A stretch of DNA of 64,000 bases, taken from NCBI RefSeq assembly GCF_905171765.1, contig NC_053395.1, positions 191,211,577-191,275,576 on the forward strand, given 5' to 3'. The translations under genes and the position numbers were made by a program. Source of the stretch: Bufo bufo. Taxonomy: Eukaryota > Chordata > Amphibia > Anura > Bufonidae. Below, piece by piece: positions 54,060 through 64,000 of the stretch (positions are counted from its first letter, which is position 1; every line of letters starts with the position of its first letter). The notes under the pieces are model-generated. The model saw nothing but the letters and a program-made list of their open reading frames with translations, ran no database searches and was not told where the DNA came from.

Positions 54060-54269
54060 TGTCTCTTTTCCATGTCCGTTCTGTTTTTTTTTTTGGCCCG
54101 GATACGGAACCATTCACTTCAATGGGGCGGCAAAAAATGGAAATGATCCGTGTGCATTCCGTTTCCGTATGTCTGCTCCGCATTACGAACAAGGATAGGA
54201 CTGTTCTGTTAGTGGCCAGCCATTCTGTTTACGGACCCCAAAACATGGTACGGCCGTGTGCATGAGCCC
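54060..54269. mobile_element. Harbinger-like MITE, left end missing
   Basis: Right terminus …ACGGCCGTGTGCATGAGCCC before TAA (54270-54272). Same family as 57151-57472 (CCATTCACTTCAATGGGGC, AAGGATAGGACTGTTCT). Confidence 0.75.
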
Positions 54270-54272
54270 TAA

Positions 54273-55137
54273 CTACAAGGTTAATTTTATCGGTATGAAA
54301 ATCTCCAGATATGTGTGAGCCCAAGAACAAGGGTAGGTCCTCCTTGCACCTCTGTGGTCCTAGGTTCCAGTCCCACCAGAACTACTTTTTGCATGTAGCT
54401 GGTCTGCTCCCCAATGTGTTTTCGGATTACTATTGCTTATTCCAGATTCCTCTTAAAAGTGTATCTCCCGCCACTTATTTTTACGGGAGTTGGGCACACT
54501 TGCTCAGCCATAGTTCTTCAACTCCCATAGAACAGAGAGGAGAGCAGCACAGATGCATGGCCACCTTTCTGTATTTTCTCCACCTGGATGTGGTGTGTCA
54601 AGGTTAAGGTACCCCCGCTCTTGAGATAAGCATAGGTGACCTATCTGAATTTTTATGACCGATGAAAAGGGTAGCCATCTCAATATGCTTGTGCCATATA
54701 AGCAATGGGCAATGAAGGAAGGCATTAATATCCTAATAGAAATAAAAAATATTTATGTAACTAGCAAAGTATAATACATAAATGAATAGCAAGCGATATT
54801 CCCACAAACTGGAGTTATATTGGACACATTAGAGATCAGCTATCCTGCAAAATATAGCATTTTCTTTAAACTGTGGATGTTGCAAATGACAAGCAATAGC
54901 TCAGCGGTAACTGGAAACTTACTTTAAATGATTAGCGGGTCAGGGAGCTCTCGCCTCTATACACGGCTTTAATAACACTGCTTATTTGTTACCTGTGCCC
55001 CAGGGAGTAAGCTCCAGCATTTAAAATCCATTTCAATTTACAGCAGTAAATAAATGGAGCTGCAGATTTTGGTATATGACACGGGATACAATGTAACTGA
55101 TAGGAATCACATCATAATTGTATCACCAGCCTTGATC
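54273..55137. other. Unclassified sequence; weak candidate upstream exon at 54993-55020
   Basis: On minus at 55020-54993: ATG, 28 bases (MLELTPWGT plus one base), then GTAACA. Phase 1 would suit the 42790-42938 exon, but the start context and donor are weak. Confidence 0.25.
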
Positions 55138-55607
55138 ATTTAAATGTGTTGTCCGGTTTCATGACGTTGATGACCTTTCCCTTAGGATAGGCTATTAAAG
55201 GGGTTATACTTTGACTAATGTAAAACATGAAAACATCATACAGTACATGAAAATCTCTAATAAAGCTACAACCAGCCCATGGATCCTGAGATCTCCCTAT
55301 CCATTGTAGACCTCCGCCTCTCATAGGGATGAATGCATGATCATCTTCCAACATAAGCAATACAGTGACCTTCTGTACATTTTACATTGTGGGGATCAGG
55401 AATGCTTCAAGATACCACATCTTTATACATATGAATGAGTGAATGTCCTTTTTGTTGATTCTTGTGATCACAAGAGCAAGGTTTCCTCGAACTAACCTCT
55501 GATCCTCTCCCAAACACCTTCAATACTAAAGTGTGTCAAAGCCACCTATTTTTATGGAGTTTCTTAAAAAAAAATTGTCTTTAATAAAAAAAATAAAAAA
55601 GAGCTAA
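55138..55607. other. Two TTAA-type MITE ends and unclassified sequence
   Basis: TTAAATGTGTTGTCCGG at 55140 and TTAAAGGGGTTATAC near 55195 are half copies facing the same way. No gene in the rest. Confidence 0.45.
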
Positions 55608-56068
55608 GGCTTACTCTCACACTAGCATTTTTTGTGGATCCGTCATGGATCTCCAAAAACGCTTCTGTTACAATAATACAACCGCATGCATCCGTCATGA
55701 ACAGGTCTGGTTGTATGATGTCTTATATAGCCATGACGGATCCATCATTAACACCATCAGAAGGCAATGGGGGACGGATCAGTTTTCTAGTGTGTCAGAA
55801 AAAACGGATCCGTCCCCATTGACTTACATTGTGTGTCTTGCTCTGCACCACATCGCGGACAGAAGAACCCTGCTTCCAGCATTATTCTTCCCACGACGGG
55901 AGCTCAGCCAAACAGAACGGAATGCATTTTAGTGCATTCCGTTTCGTTCAGTTCAGTTTTGTCAGCATTGACAATGAATTGGGACAAAACGGAAGCGTTT
56001 TCATCCGCTATTGAGATCCTATAACGGATTTCAATAGCGCAATTGAAAAAGCTAGTGTGAAAGTAGCC
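55608..56068. mobile_element. Harbinger-like palindromic MITE (461 bp)
   Basis: GGCTTACTCTCACACTAGC after TAA (55605-55607) and …GCTAGTGTGAAAGTAGCC before TTA (56069-56071). Shares ACGGATCCGTCCCCATTGAC with the outer parts of both giant palindromes (24700, 49098). Confidence 0.88.
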
Positions 56069-56514
56069 TTACAGTAGGGAAGTTGATAAAAGATAAAAAA
56101 ATAAAAACAATACTCGCCTGTTCAGTTCCCAGCCGCTCCAGTGCCCCAGCTCCAGTGGTGTCCATTGGTCTTTGTTTTTCATCCCTGCGGTGATCAAAGC
56201 TTGTACAACACATGACCACTGCAGCCAATGACAGGCCTCAGTGCTGATGCTGGTTTATATAGCATGTGACGGCTGAGGCCAGTGATGGGCTATAACGGTA
56301 ACATGATATTATCACTGCAGGAAAGTAAACAGAGACTAATGGGAACAGTGGTGCTGGAGCAGCAGAGGATTTAACAGATATTGTTTTTATCTCACTTTAT
56401 TTCATCACATTTTTTACTGTTAGCAAAATTTTTCCCTAAATCCGACTAACCTCTTTAAAATAAACTAGGTGCTGGTATAATTAGAACATTTTAATTCACA
56501 CCTCAGTAATGTCA
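56069..56514. other. Unclassified sequence
   Basis: Near 56130-56350 text looks like old repeat (CAGCCAATGACAGGCCTCAG). No gene. Confidence 0.35.
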
Positions 56515-57150
56515 TTAAAGGGGGTTGTCTCATCTGAGACAATGGGGGTGTAACGTTATATTTCCCTACCTCGTGAGATTTCCCTACCCTCGTCACTTCC
56601 GGTCGCACCGGACATGACGTGAGGAGGTGTGCCGCGCTGCGCAGGCGCACAACGACGGGGTAGAGAAATTGCACATGCCAGCGGTTGGGGTAGGAAAGAA
56701 TTATGGGCCAGTGTGCAGGCGCGGTGATCGGATGGATGTTCTCAGCCTGACACCCGCCGACACTGCGCATGCGCCGGGAGCCTCACCAGCGGTTAGGCAA
56801 GGGAAAAATTACGTAGCAGACCAAAGTGGTGTCCGGAGGACTCCGGTCTGGTCACCACCAAGCGTTCTCCCCATAGAAGTGAATGGAAACGCCCTGCGCA
56901 GGACCGGCCACTGCTCCCATTCATTTCTATGGGCCCGACGGAAATAGCCGAGCCAGAGCTTGGCTATTTTCGACGGCCCCATAGAAATGAATTAAGGGCA
57001 GATGTGCATGCACAGTGCGCCCTCCACCACTTTCATGGCTCCCTTTAGGAAATAGGTGCGGGTCCCAGTGGTGGGACCCGCACTTATCAGAAAATGGAAG
57101 CATATCCTAGTGATATGCCCTCATTATCTCAGATGAGAAAACCCCTTTAA
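56515..57150. mobile_element. T2-like TTAA MITE (636 bp)
   Basis: TTAAAGGGGGTTGTCTCATCTG … CTCAGATGAGAAAACCCCTTTAA (TTAA 57147-57150). CpG-rich centre with CGGTTGGGG/CCAGCGG words. Its right TTAA supplies the TAA of the next element. Confidence 0.92.
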
Positions 57151-57472
57151 GGGCTCATGCACACGAATGTATTTTTTTTTCATGGCCGTTCTGTTTTTTT
57201 TGCAGCACGTATGCGGAACCATTCACTTCAATGGGGCTGCAAAAAAATGGAAATGACCGTGTGAATTCCGTGTCCGTATGTCCGCATGGCCATTCCTCAA
57301 AAAACTAAAACGTGTCCTATTATTGTCCACATTACAGACAAGGATAGGACTGTTCTATTAGTGGATGGCCGTTCCATTCTCCAAAATGTGGAATGCACAC
57401 TGCCAGTGCCGGTACTGCCGGTACCCGTGTTTTGCGGATCACAAAACATCCAACAGTCGTGTGCATAAGCCC
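57151..57472. mobile_element. Harbinger-like palindromic MITE (322 bp)
   Basis: GGGCTCATGCACACGAATG…CAGTCGTGTGCATAAGCCC, TAA on both sides (57148-57150, 57473-57475). Confidence 0.92.
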
Positions 57473-57477
57473 TAACA

Positions 57478-57653
57478 CTTAATGGGTTTGTCCAGGATTA
57501 GAAAAAGGTTCTGCATTTATCCAGAAACAGCACCACTTTTGTTCATGGACTAGGTCTGGTATGAGTAGGGCTCAGCTGCCATAGCAGACATTTGACAAGA
57601 GTGGCGCTGATTATGGAAAAAAACTAAGTCGACCCTTGTTTTCTAATCCTGGA
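57478..57653. mobile_element. T2-like MITE fragment
   Basis: TTAATGGGTTTGTCCAGGATTAG … CTAATCCTGGAGAAC; the right TTAA is lost. Confidence 0.65.
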
Positions 57654-58366
57654 GAACATTGTTTGCTGCATGAAATGTCTTTTACAGCAAACTCCTACAT
57701 TTGTTTTTAGTTTTTGCATATCTATATACCATAGTAAAAAATGTGCCTCACTACTTATAAAATCTTACTGACGCTTTGCACAAATCGTCAGGACGTTGAG
57801 CCATTGAATGTGACTCCTAATTGTCGTCATCTGAGAAAAATGATCATGGCAAGACCCACGTTCTGGCAGTGTTGCACTTTAACAACAGCTGGAAAGTCAC
57901 AGGTTGCTTATTCTTTCATTAGACCAGTGCAGCATCCAGCAATGTATGACAGAACCTCTGAAAAGTATTTTACCCTCCAGTTGAGTCACAGGTGGATCTG
58001 CCATAATGACTAATTCCCTGTCTGCTTCCTGTTCTCATGAATATAGCAACATGTAGTGAGAGTGGAATCGCTGTAGATAAGGCTAAAACTCATTCCTATA
58101 AGTCACGTTCTCCACTCTCATTCTGATTAGAATACAACCTTAATGATACTAATTACTTAGGCATGTATTTTACCATAATTTCACTTTATTCTGAATTCTA
58201 GCATGCTATATCCATATTCACCAACAGGTACCAGAGGCATCAGCCCTAGTACTCTTAGATTTTCCAGTTCTAACAATCAGTTGTACTGTATCTGCATCTT
58301 TCCAAACCACTATTGCCCCATGATGTCCATCTTCCATGTGTCATCAACATTCATGTAAATGACGAA
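57654..58366. other. Unclassified sequence, nothing recognised
   Basis: No repeat ends, exon or domain. Confidence 0.4.
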
Positions 58367-58500
58367 CATTTAGGGGCACATTTATTAAGGCCGGCGATTT
58401 GGACGCTTGTCTTAATTGTGCCTGCGCTGCTGGAGGAAGAGCCAAAGTTATGTGGAGGTGCAGGCCTCTACATAACTTTGGTGCTTCCTCCAGCAGGACG
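58367..58500. repeat. Small hairpin repeat related to 24938-25275
   Basis: CACATTTATTAAGGCCGGCG then a palindrome CTGCTGGAGGAAG…CTTCCTCCAGCAG. Confidence 0.6.
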
Positions 58501-58509
58501 TATGACAAT

Positions 58510-59843
58510 TAGTGATGAGCAAGCACCCGGTGTGTTCGGCCCGAACACATTGCTATATTCGTGTGCTCGGCCGAGCACCCGAGTATAATGGAAGTCAATG
58601 GGAGACAACCAGGCACCCCCTACTTGGAAGAGGAGAGGGAGCCTGGTCCATAAAAATGTTTTAGAAATTGATGGAAACCCCTTCAAAATGGTTTGGAAAC
58701 AGCATTAAGAGGATAGCTGGATGCGTCTTAGACTCCTATTATGTACGACATACAATAGACAACCACACAAAGGCTGTATGCTAAAAGCCAGGTATGCGCA
58801 AGCGGTCAATCTATCCATGAGACAGATAACAGCCAGCATACCTTACAATGGCAGCCTTGTGCACTATGAGATATTCCAAACCAGCTCTCATCTGACTGAG
58901 AACCAGTAAACCTCAAAGTTATTTTGAATCTTTGGATGGCTTGGGTGGACCTGCACACCTAGATCAAAATCATTAGGGCGACAAAAAGTTTTCAGATTGT
59001 CCTAACATAATACTCAATAACCTTTCTATACAGTTTTGTCATGTAAAAACAAATTTGCATAAACATGGGCATATGGGAAAGACATGCAAATGAGCAGAAT
59101 CTGCCTTGTTTTTCAGCTGTCATAAGACTATGAAAACCAATAGATGGCGCTATTGAGTTATGAACAGCGCCCTCTATTGGTTTCACAGTTTTATGACAAG
59201 ACAAATATTCTTGTCAGAAGACTATGAAACCAATAGAGGGCGCTGTTCATAACTCAATAGTGCCCTCTATTGGTTTCATAGTCTTCTGACAAGAATATTA
59301 GACTGAGTCTTATGACAAAGCTTATTAGTGTAGCCTTTTGCATGGAAAATTTGCAATTAGAATATTTGCGATTAGAATATTCGCGATCTACACTAGAATG
59401 ATATCTGACACTGGAAAATCTGGGTAATAACTCAGTGATAAAATCTGACACTGGGAAAGCTGGGTAATAACTCGCTACCCACACTGAGTTATTACCCAGC
59501 TTTTCCAGTGTCAGATATTATCACTGACTTACTACATAATTATTACATAATATTCGCTATAATGTTATATATTTGTTTTTTAGAAAATTCGTAATATTCA
59601 AAAAAAAAATTATATAGCAATATAGCGAATAGTATGTAATAATTATGTAGTAACTAACCTTTTTTTATGAACCAGACACCCTCTTCTCTTCTGAGCAGGT
59701 GGTGCCTGGTTGTTTCCCATTGACTTCCATTGTATTAAATTGTATTCGAGCACCTGAATTATTCGGCCGAGCACTCGGATCTACCGAGCATAGCGATGCT
59801 CGAGCCGAACAGCAGTTCGGCCGAGCATGCTCGCTCATCACTA
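58510..59843. mobile_element. hAT-like nonautonomous element (1334 bp) with internal repeats
   Basis: TAGTGATGAGCAAGCACCC…GAGCATGCTCGCTCATCACTA; flanks ATGACAAT and ATGACAAA (7 of 8). Related to 41093-41972 (GCTCGGCCGAGCAC words). Holds hairpins at 59120-59290 and an AT-rich palindrome near 59400-59640, probably later insertions. Confidence 0.88.
59120..59290. repeat. Four-arm hairpin array (CCAATAGAGGGCGC)
   Basis: Two near-identical palindromes in tandem: arms GACTATGAAACCAATAG…CTATTGGTTTCATAGTC around GCGCTGTTCATAAC. Arms alternate A-A'-A-A'. Confidence 0.9.
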
Positions 59844-59908
59844 ATGACAAATCTAATCTAAAATCTGCACCAGCTCCCTTGCTGTTATAGAGTACAAAAT
59901 GATAAATG

Positions 59909-60807
59909 TGGGTGCCACATCCCCCGCCATTTGTGTCCAGATACCATTACCTACTATCGACTGCCATTGACCGGAAAAAGGTATTGCATACGGTCGAAAG
60001 TTACCAACGCGATTTCTGAGGACAAACGAACAGAGGGCCGGATACACGATTGGTCCACATGTCGATTGAAAGTCCGTCAGCGTGGTCTTCATCTACAAAG
60101 AAACTCCCGATTTTACAGTGCTATAACAACGGAGGCACGTTTAGGGAGCGAAAATATTTCAAGGTCTGGCAGAAGTTCGGAGTCGATTTAGAGGTAAATA
60201 AGAATTACTTGCAAGTTGTTTTAGTAGCGGGACGCCGCTACCTACCCTGTTCTAGCGGGACGCCGCTGTATTCTGGTGTGGCTACATAAGGACATGAACT
60301 TCCATCTATGTTCCAGGACAGATTGGTCTCGATAGAACGTGGCATTCTTTGGCTGATTGATTGATTATTTATAGTGGACATTTACTATCTTGATATACAT
60401 TGGGTCGATTATTTTCCCAGGTTGAAGTTTTCTAGGTCGAATTCTGGTATCCCGTGGGGTCTCGATTATTTGAGTGAACACCATCGAGTTTGCCTCTATT
60501 CAAATTTTTACTCGATTTATTCTTGTGATTTAAATCTGTTACCATTCTATTGTCTTATTGTACTGTTACCAATTACTGTTTATGAATAGAGGTTACATTT
60601 TATATGCTGCTGCCCCTTATCCTTTTATCGATTGCTTAATATATAGCATAAATAAATACAATCCCTGTATTACTACATGGTCCCGGATTTCTTTGAGTGC
60701 CCTATCCATATTTTACAAATTTCCTCTTTTTTCGAGTGAGTGTCCTCGTTAGGATAGGAGCACCAAATTGGTGTCCTGGTTCCCTAGTGCGACAATTGTT
60801 TTAATTC
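59909..60807 (+). mobile_element. Unclassified 0.9-kb insertion with a 14-bp target duplication
   Basis: Flanked by perfect direct repeats CAAAATGATAAATG (59895-59908 and 60808-60821). No inverted termini and no poly-A tail. The text has about 12 TCGA words, more than chance would give in 900 bp. Long variable duplications suggest target-primed retroposition (LINE or Penelope type). Frames of 70-86 codons show no known domain. Confidence 0.72.
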
Positions 60808-60821
60808 CAAAATGATAAATG

Positions 60822-62081
60822 AGACTGACCTATCCACCTACCCTCTTCCCCGCCCACACCCTTTTGGTTAGACTGGTCAGAAAAGTGGCAAGACCGGGAA
60901 ATGTCTCGGATTTTGTCACAAAATTGCTTGCGACGAGATCTGCGACTGATATCAGTACATAAATGGGCCCCTTAGTGACTTGGATCTGCCTCAAATTTAG
61001 GGTTGAAATGACCATTACTAAAAAAGATATGTTCAGCAAAGCTGACAGATCTTCTTTTGAAATTTGATTCAAATTTTAATAACATGGTTTTCTAGCATGT
61101 TTTCTAGTGCAATTTTTCCAGTGTTCCTCTAAGAAATGTATGAAATAATTTACAAGTAGATGGAGATGAGAGAATTACTCAAACTTTTATTCGAGCTCGA
61201 TTTGGCTGAATTGATGGACCAATACAATTTGGACCCGAATAGAGTCTACCCAGATCAAAAGTGTAGAATTTGGTATGACACTCTGAGGTCTCTTAGGACT
61301 CATATTCTTTTCCTTGCTAGTCACTTTTTATTTATTTTTATTTTTTATAAATTTTTCATTAATATTTTGTCTCTCGCCCTCCCTCCAAAATTCACCAAAA
61401 TGAAATCACCAAAAATTAGGATTCAAATGCAACTTAAATTTTTGCAGAATTCATAGTAACATAGTATAGTTCAAAAAAATCCATCAAGTTCAAGGGATGT
61501 GAATTTTAGGAAAGGAGAGTGAGAACCAGACTTCTACACAATTACATAAGCCTTAAACTTATTTAGTTTGTGTTGAATCGATTTGCTCATCTCTACAAGT
61601 AGGCCTTAACAAGTTCTCTTTGTATTATTGCAGCAACCCGGTGGAGAGGCAGAGAAGGAGTAGAAGTGGCATTGCAGATAGGAATTGTGGTAGTCACGGA
61701 GGTGGCAATCTCAACACTCTCGAAGGCCGTACAGTGAAATATTGATTTGGATGGAAGTACTGTGTGGAAGAATGATGAGGCCAGAACTTGGTGCAACAAA
61801 TCCAATGTTCCTTACTGAGGGTATTCAGGAGGTAGTTTACGCAAGCACTGTATACTTCCAATGCAGTCTTTACTGCTGGGACCTACAGTCCATAAGGCTG
61901 TGTATAAAAGATGGAGGGCTGGGTCCCTTTACTTATAGTCTCCACAAACTTTCCTTTCTCAGCCTAACAGGTGCACAGTCTCTGTCTGTGGATATATTTA
62001 GATACCCCTGTATTCGTAGTGGAATACTGTCTCAACAGTGGATCTTTTCTGCCCTTTCTACTATATTTAGAAGCTGGAAGC
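60822..62081. other. Old repeat remnants
   Basis: 61170-61600 is related to 49800-50060 and 50095-50220. 61600-62080 has a TATAAAAG near 61905 and could be LTR-type, but no ends were found. Confidence 0.35.
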
Positions 62082-62638
62082 TTAAAGGATAACTGTCATA
62101 TTTTCATCAAAAAATAAATTTTAGCATATGTTACTGCAGCAGCAGCATTATGCATAAAGCAATCTTTAGTTTCTTCACTTACTACTGTTTTCCCTGAGTT
62201 TCCCCCTTAGTTGCGACTTCTTTGAATCCTATATTATGAGGATCTTTTTAAGATGGCTCCTCTGCCAGTTCTCTGAGGCCAAAACTGCTTTCCCTCAGGT
62301 GACATACAAACTTGCTGTAGCCAGCAGCTTCCTGCCAGCCAATCAGATTGGATTACTGATACATGCCTCCTCACTCTGAAGCCTAATGCAGGCATGCAGT
62401 TTAAAGGACCTCCCCTCTGTTTTCCTAGTCGGAGACAGATGAGCCATAGCGACGGACTTTTAAGGGAGCAGTGGAAAGGGACAGAGGACATTAATGAAAG
62501 CTGTTATTATAAGGTAATTACAGATCTTTTGGTAATCATTGACAGACTAACTCAGGTATACCCTAACCATGCTACATCCGTACATGCCTAGCTCTAATAA
62601 ACTAGCAAATAAAATAAAATATGACAGTCATCCTTTAA
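62082..62638. mobile_element. T2-like TTAA MITE (557 bp)
   Basis: TTAAAGGATAACTGTCATATT … AATATGACAGTCATCCTTTAA, fitting the TTAAAGGRR pattern of amphibian T2 MITEs. Confidence 0.92.
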
Positions 62639-63405
62639 AATTCCACCCCATGTTGACTGTAGCCTTGAAATAGTTGCATTTACCTTTCTCTGACAAGACC
62701 CTCTTTGATGTGGCCACTAAACCTTCTTGAGATCTATTCCCTTCCAGGGGCTGCCACCCAAATTGTCACTTTTTGCTCTGTTGAACCACAGGGTAAAGGA
62801 TTCCTTGGCTCAGCACTGCTCCCTTGCTGTGCACTCGTCTGGAGCTCACATTACCCTCAAGTCAGTTGCTCCTAGAAAAGAAGGGGTGGTGCCAGCCCTA
62901 CCCAACCACTTAGGAACCACCCTCTTCATACACAACCTGTGGGTACATACAATACAAATAATGCAGTGACATTAGTGCTGTAACCACTTACAGTGGAGAC
63001 ACTGCATTATTGTCTGCACTGACTGGATAGAGGAACAGGTAGCAGAAAGGCTAGGTGCACCCCTGACCCTACCCCTGGTAAGTCCAGAGGCAGAACTCAT
63101 AGCTTCAAAGAGCAACGTGACCTTCCAGCAGTAGACATGCTCTGGGTCATTTAGGAAAGAAGAAATTCTAAGAAGGTTTGCATACAAATAGTTAATAAGT
63201 CTGTTTGGAGTTTACTAGGAAACTGAGAATGAATCTCATACAACATTCAATTACTATTCGATTGTTATAGAGGGTAGGTGCAATATGTGTGAAGTAGATT
63301 TGTTTCACACCTCAGCTCCATAATTAACACTGTAAGATCTTTAATAACAGGGAAAACAGTTGCATGAAGCACTTTTACTAAGTTTCTATAAATTACAGAA
63401 ATGAT
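62639..63405. other. Unclassified sequence
   Basis: Possibly LTR-type or old retroelement text (62640-63190); no ends or domains. Confidence 0.3.
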
Positions 63406-64000
63406 TAGAGATCAGCGAATCGAAGCTGACGAAGTTGAATTAGTTCCGAATTTCAGGAAAAATGGCTGCGGCACATGTGAGGACATGAAGAAAGGAACTC
63501 TTGGTAGGCGGGATCACCCATAATGCCATGCATGCAGCCAATCAGCGGCCAGCCAGCCAGCCTGGTGATGTCACAGCCCTATAAATAGCGGCAGCCATCT
63601 TAGATTCTGCCATTTACCAGTGTACTGAGTGCAGGGAGAGACGTCTGCAGGCGCTAGGGACAGTGTTAGAAAAAACTTCATTGTGATAAAAAAACGAGTT
63701 ACAAGTGCAGGGAAAGATTATTTAAGGTGTAGGGAAAGGATAGGGAGGAATTATTCTACAGCTTTTGTGTAGAACAGGGTTTAGTCGGGGAGGTTACAGC
63801 ATGGGTAAAAGGAACAATCCTATTACATCTTGCTGCACTGACTGGGGACACAAATTGCAATTATACAGCTCTGTAATTCCAGCAAACCGTTCTTGTTATT
63901 GGGGTGTTACAGCCATTTACAGGGTTAATTACAAGGAAATATTTCTACAGTATGTCTTATTTCCCCTTGTGCGGTGCACTTATATGTTATTAAGCCCTTT
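63406..64000 (+). mobile_element. hAT-like element, left end with a promoter; continues past window
   Basis: Starts TAGAGATCAGCGAATCGAAGC, like the hAT termini above. A compact promoter follows on plus: CCAAT 63538-63542, CRE-like TGATGTCA 63566-63573, TATA box TATAAATA 63580-63587. Transcription would start near 63610. No transposase frame is visible before the window ends. Confidence 0.55.

Overview
This is nuclear DNA from a vertebrate, most likely an anuran amphibian. Evidence: four phase-compatible, splice-bounded exons resembling the muscle gene XIRP2 lie far apart on the minus strand, and nearly everything else is transposon-derived. The transposon mix is Tc1/mariner with IR/DR ends, TTAA-flanked MITEs starting TTAAAGG (T2/Kolobok-like), PIF/Harbinger-like palindromic MITEs with TWA target duplications, hAT MITEs with 8-bp duplications, a Ty3/Gypsy element, LTRs and a Penelope-like fragment. 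That mix fits frogs, but no species can be named from the sequence alone.

Gene layout. Reading the minus strand from right to left, exons lie at 42790-42938, 30558-30683, 11604-11699 and 11314-11386. The introns are about 12.1 kb, 18.9 kb and 217 bp. All exon junctions agree in phase. The large Xin-repeat exon expected for this family is not in the window and should lie left of position 1. The first coding exon is not securely located.

Left part (1-11 kb): a Tc1 end, a palindromic MITE, a solo LTR in a TA repeat, a truncated Tc1 and three palindromes. A purine-rich minisatellite is then split by a Gypsy element (4430-10660, minus strand, 4-bp duplication), which is itself split by a nearly intact Tc1 element (7399-9028). 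Middle (11-43 kb): XIRP2-like introns loaded with nested MITEs, a 2.3-kb hierarchical palindrome (22534-24878), a 669-bp solo LTR and a Penelope-like composite with a GIY-YIG fragment (38607-40727). Right part (43-64 kb): more nested MITEs, a second 2.3-kb palindrome (47039-49303), two short hAT MITEs carrying a ZNF143/THAP11-like motif, a 0.9-kb insertion with a 14-bp duplication and the promoter-bearing end of a hAT-like element at the right edge.

Main unusual observation. Several unrelated palindromic families share one central plan. A CpG-rich core carries CRE, CCAAT or RFX X-box-like motifs, and is flanked about 70-120 bp away on both sides by strong 5' splice-site sequences (often CAG|GTAAGTAT) that both point outward. 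They look like portable bidirectional promoter plus first-exon cassettes. This is inference from sequence, not shown activity. A few AT-rich, repeat-poor islands in the introns may be conserved noncoding elements.
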